The translations under genes were made by a program, and so were the position numbers. DNA of 64,000 nt from Hyphomicrobiaceae bacterium (GTDB lineage: Bacteria; Pseudomonadota; Alphaproteobacteria; Rhizobiales; Aestuariivirgaceae), in assembly GCA_900298995.1 (NCBI GenBank), contig OMIC01000037.1, positions 102,690 through 166,689 on the forward strand, given 5' to 3'. The number at the start of each line of letters is the position of its first letter. Within the stretch, counting starts at the first letter, position 1. The notes under the pieces were generated by a model. It searched no databases. It was given only the letters and a program-made list of their open reading frames with translations, and was not told where the DNA came from. Shown here piece after piece: positions 47,968-56,764 of this stretch.

Positions 47968-50079
47968 ATGGGGTCGCAGAAGAAAACCCGCACTACCAGA
48001 CCAAAGGTGGAGCCGCACCTGTTCGGCGGCCGCACGCCGCCCCCGGGCGCGGGTGCGCGGCCGCAGCCGCGTCGCCGCCGCCGGTCCGTGACAGGGGTGG
48101 TGCTGCGCTTCACCGCGACACTGGCGGCGATGGCGGTGCTGGCCGTCGTGGCGCTGTTTGCCGTGATCTGGGTCTCGCTCGACAAGCAGGGCGTGCTGCA
48201 GGTTCCCGAGCGCGAGCCCGGCATCATGATCCTCGCCGCCGATGGATCGGTTCTGGCCGAGCAGGGCTCCTTCAACGGTGACGAGGTGCGGATTGCCGAC
48301 CTGCCCGACTATGTGCCCAACGCCTTCATCGCCATCGAGGACCGGCGCTTCCGCAGCCATTTCGGCATCGACGTGTTTGGCCTCATCCGGGCCGCTCATG
48401 CCAATTACCTTGCGGGACGCGTGACGCAGGGCGGCTCGACCCTCACCCAGCAGCTCGCCAAGAACCTGTTCCTCAATCCCGACCGCACGATCGAGCGCAA
48501 GCTTCAGGAGGTGGTCCTGGCGCTGTGGCTCGAGCACCATTACAGCAAGGACGACATCCTCCAGCTCTATCTCAACCGGGTGTATTTCGGATCGGGCGCC
48601 ACCGGAATCGAGAAGGCGGCGCGGGTCTATTACCAGAAGCCCGCAGCTGAACTCACCCTCTCCGAGGCCGCGACGCTCGCCGGTGTCGTCAAGGCGCCCA
48701 GCGCCTCCAATCCGATCTCGAATCCCGAGGCTGCCGCCGCGCGCGCGCAGCTCGTGCTCGAGAGCATGGCCGATGCCGGCTTCATCACCGCCGAGGAGGC
48801 GCAGGCGGCGATCCTGCGGCCGGCCGAGTCACGGCCTGCCGCCTATCTCTCGCCCAGACAGTTCGTCATCGACTGGATCATCGAGCAGCTGCCGGAATTC
48901 GTGAAGGACTACCAGCAGTCGCTGGTGGTGCAGACAACCATTGATCCCGCCCTTCAGGCGCAGTCGGAACTGGCGGTGGCCAGCGCCCTGCGCGAGGAGG
49001 GCGCCAAGCTCAATGTCTCCGAAGGCGCCATGGTGGTGATGGACGGATCGGGCGCGGTGCTGGCCATGGTCGGCGGAAAATCCTACCGCAAGAGCCAGTT
49101 CAACCGCGCCACGAAGGCGCGGCGGCAACCAGGTTCCGCCTTCAAGCCCTTCGTCTATCTCGCGGCTCTCGAACGTGGCTTCACGCCCGACACCATGGTG
49201 GTCGATGAGCCGGTCCGCATCGGCAACTGGCAGCCGGAGAACTACCGCCGCAAATATCTGGGGCCGGTTCCGCTCGAAACGGCTCTGGCGCTGTCGCTCA
49301 ACACGGTGGCCGCGCGGCTCGTGATGCAGGTGGGGCCTGCCGCCGTGGCGGATGTCGCCCACCGGCTCGGCATCACCTCGCCACTCGGGCAGGATGCCTC
49401 CATCGCGCTCGGTACTTCCGAGGTCACGCTGCTGGAACTCACCTCCGCCTTCGTGCCCTTCGCGAATGGCGGCGTGCCGTCCCCGCCCTATGCCGTGACG
49501 CGCATCCAGACCCGCGATGGCCGTCTCGTCTTCGAGCGCAATGGCTCGGGCTTCGCACGCGCGGTAAGCGACAGGGATCTCGGCTCGATGAACCGCATGA
49601 TGCGGCTGGTGGTCACCGAGGGCACCGGAAACCGCGCCGCGTTTCCGGGCTTCGACATCGCGGGCAAGACCGGAACCAGCCAGAATTACCGCGATGCCTG
49701 GTTCATCGGCTACACCAGCGAACTCGTGGCCGGGGTGTGGGTCGGCAATGATGACAACACGCCGACGCGCAAGGTGACGGGCGGCCTCATTCCCGCAGTG
49801 ATCTGGCGCACGGTGATGGAGCCCGCGCATCGCGGCCTGACGCCGGGACCGCTGCCGGGCGGCAGCCTCACGGCCTCCGCAGATGCGCCCGCCATTCCCG
49901 GCGTGCTCTATGAGCAGGGCGCAGCCGAGGAACCCGTGCCGCCCTCGCAGCAGCAGGCAGGCGGCTTTTTCGAGCGGCTTTTCGGCGGCCTCTCCCGGCC
50001 CGCCCGCAAGGACAAGGGCCAGGCCTCCGGCCCGCTCACACCCTTCGAGCGCATGAAGCGGGCCCAGGAAGACTATTGA
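47968..50079 (+). CDS. Class A penicillin-binding protein (PBP1-type)
   Basis: 703 residues. A basic proline-rich cytoplasmic tail (1-42) leads into one membrane helix (about 44-70). The glycosyltransferase (GT51) domain has IAIEDRRFRSHFGID (Glu about 124) and GGSTLTQQLAKN. The transpeptidase domain has SAFK (Ser390-Lys393), SLN (443-445) and KTGT (567-570). It polymerises and cross-links peptidoglycan. AGGAGG occurs 12 bases before the chosen ATG, and the C-terminus has a Pro/Gln linker and basic tail. Its stop lies three bases from the convergent YgjP-like gene. Confidence 0.95.
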   Translation: MGSQKKTRTTRPKVEPHLFGGRTPPPGAGARPQPRRRRRSVTGVVLRFTATLAAMAVLAVVALFAVIWVSLDKQGVLQVPEREPGIMILAADGSVLAEQGSFNGDEVRIADLPDYVPNAFIAIEDRRFRSHFGIDVFGLIRAAHANYLAGRVTQGGSTLTQQLAKNLFLNPDRTIERKLQEVVLALWLEHHYSKDDILQLYLNRVYFGSGATGIEKAARVYYQKPAAELTLSEAATLAGVVKAPSASNPISNPEAAAARAQLVLESMADAGFITAEEAQAAILRPAESRPAAYLSPRQFVIDWIIEQLPEFVKDYQQSLVVQTTIDPALQAQSELAVASALREEGAKLNVSEGAMVVMDGSGAVLAMVGGKSYRKSQFNRATKARRQPGSAFKPFVYLAALERGFTPDTMVVDEPVRIGNWQPENYRRKYLGPVPLETALALSLNTVAARLVMQVGPAAVADVAHRLGITSPLGQDASIALGTSEVTLLELTSAFVPFANGGVPSPPYAVTRIQTRDGRLVFERNGSGFARAVSDRDLGSMNRMMRLVVTEGTGNRAAFPGFDIAGKTGTSQNYRDAWFIGYTSELVAGVWVGNDDNTPTRKVTGGLIPAVIWRTVMEPAHRGLTPGPLPGGSLTASADAPAIPGVLYEQGAAEEPVPPSQQQAGGFFERLFGGLSRPARKDKGQASGPLTPFERMKRAQEDY

Positions 50080-50082
50080 GTC

Positions 50083-50838
50083 TCAGGCCACCACCCGGTG
50101 AACCTGCTGCCCGTTGGCGCGAAGCCAGTCTCTGGCCTCCGCCGCCTGCGGGCAATGACTGAGCACCAGCCGCCAGAAGCGCGGGCCGTGATTGAGATGG
50201 CGCAGATGCGCCACCTCATGGGCCGCCACATAGTCGAGCACAAAGTCCGGCGTCAGGATCAGCCGCCAGGAATAGGACAGCTCGCCGCTGGGCGAGCAGG
50301 AGCCCCAGCGGCTCTTCTGGTCGCGCAGCGTGATCTTGCGGAAGCTGACGCCCATCAGTCCGGCATATTTCGACGAGGCGCGGATCAGCTCGGCGCGCGC
50401 CTCCGCCTTGAGAAAGGCGAGGAGCCGCCGCTTCAGATGCGGGACTTCGCCTGGCACGTGGATCAGGCGCTGCAGGGGGTCGGTGGTGACGAGCCCGCGC
50501 CGGCTCGCGACATGGCGGATCTCATGGTCGATGCCGCGCAGCGCGAGGCGCTGGCCGGGCAGGAGATGGATGAGCTGGCCGCGGCCGCGCAGCTGGTTCG
50601 CAACCCAGGCGCCGGAGCGTTCGACGAAATCGAGCGCGCGCGCCCGCGATACGCCCTTGGGCACGGTGACCACAAGACCGCTGCCACCGGGCTCGAGACG
50701 CAGCACGAGGCGGCGGGCCGTGGCGTGGCGGCGGAACACCACGCGCAGCATCTCGCCCCCGACATGCAGGCTCGAGGGTTCAAGCGGCGGGGGAGCGGCC
50801 TTGCCTTGCAGGCTTGCGAGCAGCCGGATCATCGGCAT
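50083..50838 (-). CDS. YgjP/M48-type zinc metallohydrolase (DUF45)
   Basis: 251 residues. The zinc motif is YVAAHEVAHLRHLNHGPRFW (HExxH plus a downstream His). RWGSCSPSGELSYSWRLILTP is the second conserved block of the UPF0758/DUF45 group. The usual N-terminal beta-rich section (LRVVFRRHATARRLVLRLE) is present. The start at 50838 overlaps the phaZ stop by 59 bases; a shorter start at 50751 is possible. Function is unknown although it looks like a cytoplasmic protease. Confidence 0.88.
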   Translation of the reverse strand: MPMIRLLASLQGKAAPPPLEPSSLHVGGEMLRVVFRRHATARRLVLRLEPGGSGLVVTVPKGVSRARALDFVERSGAWVANQLRGRGQLIHLLPGQRLALRGIDHEIRHVASRRGLVTTDPLQRLIHVPGEVPHLKRRLLAFLKAEARAELIRASSKYAGLMGVSFRKITLRDQKSRWGSCSPSGELSYSWRLILTPDFVLDYVAAHEVAHLRHLNHGPRFWRLVLSHCPQAAEARDWLRANGQQVHRVVA

Positions 50839-52054
50839 TCCTGTTCACGAATTCGACGATGCGCGGAACGATCTCCTTGCGGAACCGCGAGCCGTTGAAG
50901 ACGCCATAATGTCCAACACCCGGCTGCAGATGATGCAGTTTCATGTCCGCCGAAAGGCTGGAGCAGAGATCCTGCGCCGCCTCGGTCTGCCCGACACCGG
51001 AGATGTCGTCGCGTTCGCCCTCGATGGTCATCAGCGCGGTGCGGGTGATCCGCGAGGGATCGACGCGGGCGTTGCGGTGGGTGAGCGTGCCATTGGGAAG
51101 GTCGTGATTGACGAACACCTTCTCGACCGTCTGGAGATAGAATTCGGCGGTGAGATCCATCACCGACATGTATTCGTCGTAGAAGTCGCGGTGCTTCTCG
51201 GCGGAATCGCCGTCGCCCTCGACAAGATGCCAGAACAGCTCGCGATGGGCGTCGAGGTGGCGGTCGAGATTCATGGTCATGAAGCCGCCGAGCTGCAGGA
51301 AGCCGGGATAGACCTCGCGGAACATGCCGGCATGGGGTGGCGGCACCTTCATGATGACATTGTTGCGGAACCACTCCACGCCCTTCTCCTGGGCGAGCCG
51401 GTTGACGGCCGTGGGATTGCGCCGCGTGTCGATGGGGCCGCCCATCAGGATCATGGTGCGCGGCGAAGCGGGATCCTGCGCCGCGTTCATCAGCGCGACC
51501 GCCGCGAGCACCGGAACCGAGGGCTGGCAGACGGCCATCACGCTGGTGCCGGGGCCGAGGAATTGCAGGAAGTCCACGACATAGTCGACATAATCGTCGA
51601 GATCGAAGCCACCCTCCAGGGACGGGACCAGGCGCGCGTCGATCCAGTCCGTGATGTAGACGTCATAGTGAGGGAGCATGGATTCCACCGTGCCGCGCAA
51701 CAGCGTGGCATAGTGGCCCGACATGGGCGCCACGATGAGCAGCTTGTGCTCGGAGGGACTGCGGGCCGGTGACTTGCGGAAATTGAGCAGCCTGCAGAAC
51801 GGCCGGGTGAGGACGGTGGTCTCTTCCACCGCCACCAGATCGTCGCCGGTGATGGTGTCGGTGATGCCGAACTCGGGCTTGCCGTAGCGCCGGGTCGTGC
51901 GCTCGAACATTTCGAGCGAGGCAGCGAGCGATCGGCCCATCTGTGTGTCGGCCAGCGGATTGGCAGGATTGCGCCAGAAGCTGATGCCTGCATCGGCCAT
52001 GGCGCGCCACGGGGCCAGCGCCGCGTGGTTCAATTCATAGAGGTGATAGAGCAC
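50780..52054 (-). CDS. phaZ: Intracellular polyhydroxyalkanoate depolymerase
   Basis: 424 residues from the GTG at 52054, which gives the family N-terminus MLYHLYELNHAALAPWR; the frame continues upstream to a TTG at 52078. The lipase-like box is VCQPSVPVLAAVAL, with Cys as nucleophile as in intracellular PhaZ, and PGVGHYGVFNG supplies the catalytic His. It mobilises stored poly(3-hydroxybutyrate) granules, implying the organism makes PHB. Downstream gene is YgjP-like on the same strand. Confidence 0.94.
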   Translation of the reverse strand: MLYHLYELNHAALAPWRAMADAGISFWRNPANPLADTQMGRSLAASLEMFERTTRRYGKPEFGITDTITGDDLVAVEETTVLTRPFCRLLNFRKSPARSPSEHKLLIVAPMSGHYATLLRGTVESMLPHYDVYITDWIDARLVPSLEGGFDLDDYVDYVVDFLQFLGPGTSVMAVCQPSVPVLAAVALMNAAQDPASPRTMILMGGPIDTRRNPTAVNRLAQEKGVEWFRNNVIMKVPPPHAGMFREVYPGFLQLGGFMTMNLDRHLDAHRELFWHLVEGDGDSAEKHRDFYDEYMSVMDLTAEFYLQTVEKVFVNHDLPNGTLTHRNARVDPSRITRTALMTIEGERDDISGVGQTEAAQDLCSSLSADMKLHHLQPGVGHYGVFNGSRFRKEIVPRIVEFVNRNADDPAARKPARQGRSPAA

Positions 52055-52128
52055 AACCCGGGGTTTCCTCGTGAGCAATCAAGGCTAGCAACACCGTGGA
52101 GTCGGGGCAACCCGTCATTTTCCATACT

Positions 52129-52737
52129 TTAGGGGGAAGCGGTTACGCTTTCCTTGAGCTGCGCGGCAAGCTTCGCCGCATCGGTCGTGTAGGCCATGTG
52201 TGTGAGAAAGCGGCCGTCGGGTCCCATCAGATAGATGATGCTCGAGTGATCCATCAGGTAATCCGTGGCCGAGGCGGTGTTGCCAGCCCTGGCATAATAG
52301 ACCCGATAGGCCTTTGCCACCGCTGCGATCTGCTCCGGCGTGCCGGTGAGACCAATGAGGCGCGGCCCGAAATTTCCCACATAGGATTTCAGCACCTCCG
52401 GCGTGTCGCGGGCGGGATCGATCGAAATGAAGATGGGCTGGATGCGGTCAGCCACAGGCCCGATCTGATCAAGGGCCGCGGACATCACCTGGAGTTCGGT
52501 CGGGCAGATGTCGGGGCAGTAGGTGTAGCCAAAGAACACCAGCATGTACTTACCGGCGAAGCTCTTCTCGCTGACCGTGCGGCCATCCTGGTCGGTCAGC
52601 GTGAAAGGACCGCCAACCAGGGCCACGCCCGAGCCCGACATGTGCCCGGCCGGGCCCCGGAGCCAGGCATAGGCCCCCAGTCCCGCAGCGAGAAGCAGGA
52701 GGATTGCGGCAAGCACGAGAACCGGACGGCGGGGCAT
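52129..52737 (-). CDS. SCO1/SenC copper chaperone-like thioredoxin-fold protein
   Basis: 202 residues. An N-terminal hydrophobic helix (about 5-25) anchors it on the periplasmic side. The copper ligands are FGYTYCPDICPTEL (Cys74, Cys78) and DHSS (His164). SCO proteins deliver copper to the CuA site of cytochrome c oxidase. It is divergent from regB over only 49 bases, the conserved senC-regBA neighbourhood in alphaproteobacteria, which links respiration to redox signalling. Confidence 0.94.
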   Translation of the reverse strand: MPRRPVLVLAAILLLLAAGLGAYAWLRGPAGHMSGSGVALVGGPFTLTDQDGRTVSEKSFAGKYMLVFFGYTYCPDICPTELQVMSAALDQIGPVADRIQPIFISIDPARDTPEVLKSYVGNFGPRLIGLTGTPEQIAAVAKAYRVYYARAGNTASATDYLMDHSSIIYLMGPDGRFLTHMAYTTDAAKLAAQLKESVTASP

Positions 52738-52786
52738 GGAATGTCTTCTTTCGCTCGTTACATAGGTCTAGACTGGCACGATCTCA

Positions 52787-54163
52787 ATGAAAAACCCGCC
52801 CGCCGCCCATATGCCCATGCTCAAGGACCTCGCTCCGCAACTCGACGCCGCCACCGGCGCGGAGATCGGCATGCCGCGCCTCAGGACCCTGGTGCGGCTG
52901 CGCTGGCTGGCCATCGCGGGCCAGACGGCGGCGGTGCTGGGCGTCCATTTCGTGCTGGGCTTCCCGCTGCCGCTGGGCTTCTGCCTGTCGGTGATCGCGC
53001 TCAGCGCGTGGCTGAACATCTTTCTGAACATCCGCTGGCGCAAGAACGTGCGGCTCAACGAGAACCATGCCGGACTGCTGCTCGTCTATGATCTGCTGCA
53101 GCTCGCCGTCCTGCTGTTTCTCACCGGCGGTCTCGAGAATCCCTTTTCCTTCCTGTTTCTGGTGCCGGTCACGATCTCCGCAACCTCGCTCTCCATGCGC
53201 TGGACCCTGTGGCTGGGCCTGCTGGCCTTCGCCTGCGCCACCTTCCTGGCCTTTCGCCACTTTGCGCTGCCCTGGGCGCCCGGGGAGGCGTTCGAACTGC
53301 CCGTGCCCTATGTCGCCGGCATGTGGGCGGCGATCATGTGCGGTGTCGTGTTCTCGGCGATCTATGCCCGCCGCATCGCCGACGAGGCGCGGCAGATGTC
53401 GGTGGCCCTGTCGGCGGCCGAGCTGGTTCTCGCCCGCGAGCAGCGGCTCTCGGCGCTCGACGGTCTGGCGGCTGCGGCCGCGCATGAGCTGGGAACCCCG
53501 CTCGCCACCATCGCGCTCGTCGCCCGGGAGCTCAAGCGCGAGCTGCCCGCCGATGCGCCCCATGCCGAGGACATCGACCTGCTCATCAGCCAGACTGCGC
53601 GCTGCCGCGAGATCCTCGCCCGGCTGTCGAGCCGCGAGGCGCAGACCGATGAAATGTACCAGCGCACGAGCCTGCTTGTGATGATCGAGGATCTGGTGGC
53701 GCCGCTGCGCGGGTCCGATGTCGAGATCGCCGTCGAAAATCCGACCGGCGCTGAAAGCGGCGTGCGGGCGGCAGAGCCGGTGTTCCGGCGCAATCCCGCC
53801 ATCAGCTACGGGCTCGGCAATCTTCTCGAGAATGCGGTCGACTTCGCCGAGACGCGGGTGGAGGTCGAGGCGCGCTGGACGGAAGCGCAGGTTTCGGTCA
53901 CGGTGCGCGATGACGGGCCCGGCTTCCACGAGATGATCTTCGACAGGCTGGGAGATCCCTTCGTGACGACGCGGCCGGGATATGGCGAAGAGGATGGCGA
54001 GGCAGGCCGTCACGAGGGCATGGGCCTTGGTTTCTTCATAGCCAAGACCCTGCTTGAGAGATCCGGAGCGACGGTTTCGCTGGCCAACCGGCCGCTGCCT
54101 GAACACGGCGCGGTGGTGCGGGTCATTTGGCCGCGCGGCGCAGTTGATCTTGGCAAGGGCTGA
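52787..54163 (+). CDS. regB: Redox sensor histidine kinase RegB/ActS
   Basis: 458 residues. About six hydrophobic segments lie between 37 and 200, with the quinone-site heptapeptide GGLENPF (114-120), matching the RegB GGxxNPF signature. The H-box AAAHELGTPLATI has the phosphorylated His at about 233, and the redox-active Cys is about 273 in TARCREILARL. The HATPase motifs DDGPGF and GMGLGFFIAKTLLE follow. It monitors the ubiquinone pool and phosphorylates RegA. regA starts 87 bases downstream. Confidence 0.95.
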   Translation: MKNPPAAHMPMLKDLAPQLDAATGAEIGMPRLRTLVRLRWLAIAGQTAAVLGVHFVLGFPLPLGFCLSVIALSAWLNIFLNIRWRKNVRLNENHAGLLLVYDLLQLAVLLFLTGGLENPFSFLFLVPVTISATSLSMRWTLWLGLLAFACATFLAFRHFALPWAPGEAFELPVPYVAGMWAAIMCGVVFSAIYARRIADEARQMSVALSAAELVLAREQRLSALDGLAAAAAHELGTPLATIALVARELKRELPADAPHAEDIDLLISQTARCREILARLSSREAQTDEMYQRTSLLVMIEDLVAPLRGSDVEIAVENPTGAESGVRAAEPVFRRNPAISYGLGNLLENAVDFAETRVEVEARWTEAQVSVTVRDDGPGFHEMIFDRLGDPFVTTRPGYGEEDGEAGRHEGMGLGFFIAKTLLERSGATVSLANRPLPEHGAVVRVIWPRGAVDLGKG

Positions 54164-54180
54164 GAGCGTAGCAGGAAGCG

Positions 54181-54209
54181 TTGAACCTACAATCGCAAGG
54201 GGGTAGAGA
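54181..54209 (+). promoter_or_regulatory. Probable regA promoter
   Basis: TTGAAC (54181-54186) and TAGAGA (54204-54209) are separated by 17 bases in the 87-nt regB-regA gap. This would give regA its own transcript in addition to read-through from regB. The leader ORF at 54216 starts only seven bases after the -10 box, so transcripts may start at or very near its ATG. Confidence 0.4.
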
Positions 54210-54215
54210 GCCGCC

Positions 54216-54254
54216 ATGACACTGCAACCCGACAGACAGACCGCGTCTTCATGA
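54216..54254 (+). CDS. Possible 12-residue leader ORF overlapping the regA start
   Basis: ATG at 54216 opens MTLQPDRQTASS and stops with TGA at 54252-54254, which overlaps the regA ATG (54251-54253) as ATGA. The frame differs from regA. regA itself has no clear Shine-Dalgarno sequence immediately upstream, whereas a GGGGG/GAGAG stretch precedes the leader ATG. Translational coupling of the leader to RegA is therefore plausible but unproven. Confidence 0.35.
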   Translation: MTLQPDRQTASS

Positions 54255-54796
54255 GCATCGCCGAACTTTCCGCCGACAAGACCCTGCTTCTCGTCGATGA
54301 CGACAAGCCGTTCCTGACGCGGCTGGCCCGCGCCATGGAGGCCCGTGGCTTCGAGGTGCTGACTGCGGAATCCGTTGCCGAGGGGATTGCCCATGTGAAA
54401 CGGCTCGCACCGTCCTTTGCGGTGGTTGACCTGCGTCTTGCCGATGGCAACGGGCTCGACGTCATCGATGCGCTTCACCAGGCACGGCCCGAGGCGCGCG
54501 CCGTCGTGCTGACCGGCTATGGCAACATTGCGACCGCAGTGACCGCCGTGAAACTCGGCGCGATCGACTATCTCGCGAAGCCCGCCGATGCCGATGCCGT
54601 TCACGGCGCACTTCTGGGGCAGACCGACAGCCGCGCAGCCCTGCCCGACAATCCGATGTCGGCGGACCGCGTCCGCTGGGAACACATCCAGCGGGTCTAT
54701 GAGCTCTGCAACCGCAATGTATCGGAGACGGCGCGGCGTCTCAACATGCACCGCCGCACCCTGCAGCGCATCCTCGCCAAGCGCGCGCCGAAATAG
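54251..54796 (+). CDS. regA: Response regulator RegA/ActR
   Basis: 181 residues. The receiver has LLLVDDDKPF, phosphoacceptor Asp about 60 in FAVVDLRLADG, VLTGYG and YLAKPAD. A proline-containing linker leads to a Fis-type helix-turn-helix (VYELCNRNVSETARRLNMHRRTLQRIL), nearly invariant in RegA/PrrA/ActR. It regulates photosynthesis, respiration, nitrogen and carbon fixation genes in other alphaproteobacteria. The following mmcB gene converges, three bases away. Confidence 0.95.
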   Translation: MSIAELSADKTLLLVDDDKPFLTRLARAMEARGFEVLTAESVAEGIAHVKRLAPSFAVVDLRLADGNGLDVIDALHQARPEARAVVLTGYGNIATAVTAVKLGAIDYLAKPADADAVHGALLGQTDSRAALPDNPMSADRVRWEHIQRVYELCNRNVSETARRLNMHRRTLQRILAKRAPK

Positions 54797-54799
54797 GCC

Positions 54800-55261
54800 T
54801 CAGAGCGGATCAGCCTCCGGATCATACAGCCCGTGCAGCCGCAAGGCCGCCGCCCTTGCAAAGGCAAGTGTCACCGCCTTGCGGCGGCCGGGATGCAGGC
54901 TGGACGCGGTGGCCTCGCGCAGGATCTCGGCACCCCAGCTGTCGGCCATGATGAGGCCCGCCTCCACTGGCATGATGGCGGGATCGAGGCTGGGTGAAAT
55001 CGCGAAGTACAGCCGGTCGCAGTAGTCCTGATAGGTCTGCCACTTCGAATCGGCGCGGAAATCCTCGATCGATGACTTGATCTCGACGATCCAGATCTCG
55101 CCGTTGTCGGCGATGCCGATGAGATCGGCGCGGCGGCCCGAGGCCAGGGTGAATTCCGGCAGCACCGCAAGCCGGGCGGCGCGCAGCAGCCGCGCAACCC
55201 CGCGCTGGATCATCAGCGCGGTTGCGGATTGACGGCCGTCGGGCCGGGGCTGCGGGATCAC
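54800..55261 (-). CDS. mmcB: MmcB family DNA repair protein
   Basis: 153 residues with an endonuclease-like core: LASGRRADLIGIADNGEIWIVEIKSS followed by FRADSKWQTYQDYCDRLYFA. The D-(x)-ExK arrangement (Asp in RADLIG, EIK) resembles the PD-(D/E)xK nuclease fold. Members are known from Caulobacter as mitomycin C resistance/SOS-linked repair proteins. Convergent with regA; upstream lies a hairpin with a T-run on this strand. I see no obvious SOS box. Confidence 0.85.
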   Translation of the reverse strand: MIPQPRPDGRQSATALMIQRGVARLLRAARLAVLPEFTLASGRRADLIGIADNGEIWIVEIKSSIEDFRADSKWQTYQDYCDRLYFAISPSLDPAIMPVEAGLIMADSWGAEILREATASSLHPGRRKAVTLAFARAAALRLHGLYDPEADPL

Positions 55262-55297
55262 GGCGCGAACCTTTCCTGGGGCTGTTGATGGTGCAGC

Positions 55298-55318
55298 AAA
55301 AAACCGGCGTCATGCCGG
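55298..55318 (-). terminator. Short GC hairpin followed by a T6 run on the minus strand, upstream of mmcB
   Basis: CCGGC (55304-55308) pairs with GCCGG (55314-55318) across GTCAT, and six A (55298-55303) become T6 on the minus strand. This is the shape of a small intrinsic terminator reading toward mmcB, about 36 bases before its start. It could stop antisense transcripts from the aspA side or attenuate mmcB; the 5-bp stem makes it weak. Confidence 0.35.
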
Positions 55319-55363
55319 CGAATCTGATTTATGCTAGCAACCCGCCACTGTTGAGGACAAGCC

Positions 55364-56758
55364 ATGCAGCGCACCCGGACTGAACGTGATTCGATCGGCG
55401 AGATGCAGATCCCCGCCGAGGCCGATTATGGAATCCACACGGCGCGCGCGGTCGAGAATTTTCCCATCACCGGCATCCGCCTGTCGCATTTCCCCGAGCT
55501 CGTCGAATCCCTCGCCATGGTCAAGAAGGCGGCCGCCATGGCCAACCGGGATCTGGGCCAGCTCAGGCCCGAGATTGCCGCCGCCATCATCTCGGCCTGC
55601 GACCTGATCATCGCGGGTGACGAGAACCATGATTTCGTCGTGGACATGCTGCAGGGCGGGGCGGGCACGTCCACCAACATGAATGCCAATGAGGTGATCG
55701 CCAATGTGGCGCTGAAGCTTCTCGGGCGGCCGCGCGGCGATTACGCAACGATCAATCCCAATGATCATGTCAACCTGTCGCAGTCGACCAACGACGTCTA
55801 CCCGACCGCCGTCCGGCTCACCATGCTGCGTGCCTGCCCTGATCTGATCGAGCAGCAGCGCGCGCTGGTCGATGCCCTGATGGCCAAGGCCGTGGAGTTC
55901 GACGACGTCATCAAGGTCGGGCGGACGCAGCTCATGGACGCCGTGCCGATGCGGCTCGGATCGGAGTTCCGCGCCTTCGCGGTCACGGTCGCAGAGGACA
56001 TCGACCGGCTCAAGGAATTCGCCAGCCTTCTGCGCGAGGTCAATCTGGGCGGAACCGCAATCGGCACCGGCATCAACACGCCCGAGGGCTATTCCGAACG
56101 CGTGATCCGCAATCTTGCCGATGTTTCGGGGGTGCCGCTGGTGCCCGCCGCCGATCTCATCGAGGCAACCTCCGATCTCGGCGCCTTCGTCACCTTCTCA
56201 AGCGTCCTGAAGCGCATTGCCGTCAAGCTTTCGAAGATCTGCAACGACCTGCGCCTGCTCAACGCCGGGCCGCGCGCAGGGCTTGGCGAAATCCGGCTTC
56301 CGGCCGTTCAGGCGGGCTCCTCGATCATGCCGGGCAAGGTCAACCCGGTCATTCCCGAAGTCGTCAACCAGATTGCCTATCAGGTGATCGGCAATGATCT
56401 CACCGTCACGATGGCCGCCGAGGCGGGCCAGCTTCAGCTCAACGCCATGGAGCCTGTGGTGGTGCTGAACATCCTGCAGTCGATGCGCATGCTGCTGCGT
56501 GGCATGAGCGTGCTGCGCGAGAAATGTATCATCGGGATCGAGGCCGATCGCGAGCGCTGCGCAGAGTTGCTCGAAGGCTCGCTGGTGACGGTGACGGCGC
56601 TCAATCCCTTCATCGGCTATGCCGAGGCAAGCCGCGTGGCCAAGGTGGCGCTGAAGTCGCGCCGCAGCATCCGCGACGTGGTGCTGGCCGAAGGGCTGAT
56701 GACGGCGGAGCAGCTCGAACAGGCCTTCTCCACCGCCAATCTCCTCGGCCAGCACTGA
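55364..56758 (+). CDS. aspA: Aspartate ammonia-lyase
   Basis: 464 residues of the fumarase/aspartase superfamily. The signature GSSIMPGKVNPVIPE contains the catalytic Ser loop; STNMNANEVIAN and NLSQSTNDVYPTAVR are the other two conserved regions. MNANEVIAN and the C-terminal GYAEASRVAKVAL favour aspartase over fumarase. It converts aspartate to fumarate and ammonia. Divergent from mmcB, convergent with dhaK with six bases between. Confidence 0.93.
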   Translation: MQRTRTERDSIGEMQIPAEADYGIHTARAVENFPITGIRLSHFPELVESLAMVKKAAAMANRDLGQLRPEIAAAIISACDLIIAGDENHDFVVDMLQGGAGTSTNMNANEVIANVALKLLGRPRGDYATINPNDHVNLSQSTNDVYPTAVRLTMLRACPDLIEQQRALVDALMAKAVEFDDVIKVGRTQLMDAVPMRLGSEFRAFAVTVAEDIDRLKEFASLLREVNLGGTAIGTGINTPEGYSERVIRNLADVSGVPLVPAADLIEATSDLGAFVTFSSVLKRIAVKLSKICNDLRLLNAGPRAGLGEIRLPAVQAGSSIMPGKVNPVIPEVVNQIAYQVIGNDLTVTMAAEAGQLQLNAMEPVVVLNILQSMRMLLRGMSVLREKCIIGIEADRERCAELLEGSLVTVTALNPFIGYAEASRVAKVALKSRRSIRDVVLAEGLMTAEQLEQAFSTANLLGQH

Positions 56759-56764
56759 GGCCTG

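Noticed and set aside
47958..48281. An ATG two bases after AGGAGG before the PBP gene
   Set aside because: Its frame gives a low-complexity peptide; the next ATG at 47968 opens the real PBP frame.
52784..54751. A 655-codon minus-strand open frame over regB and regA
   Set aside because: It is a GC-driven antisense frame; the opposite strand has all RegB and RegA motifs in order.
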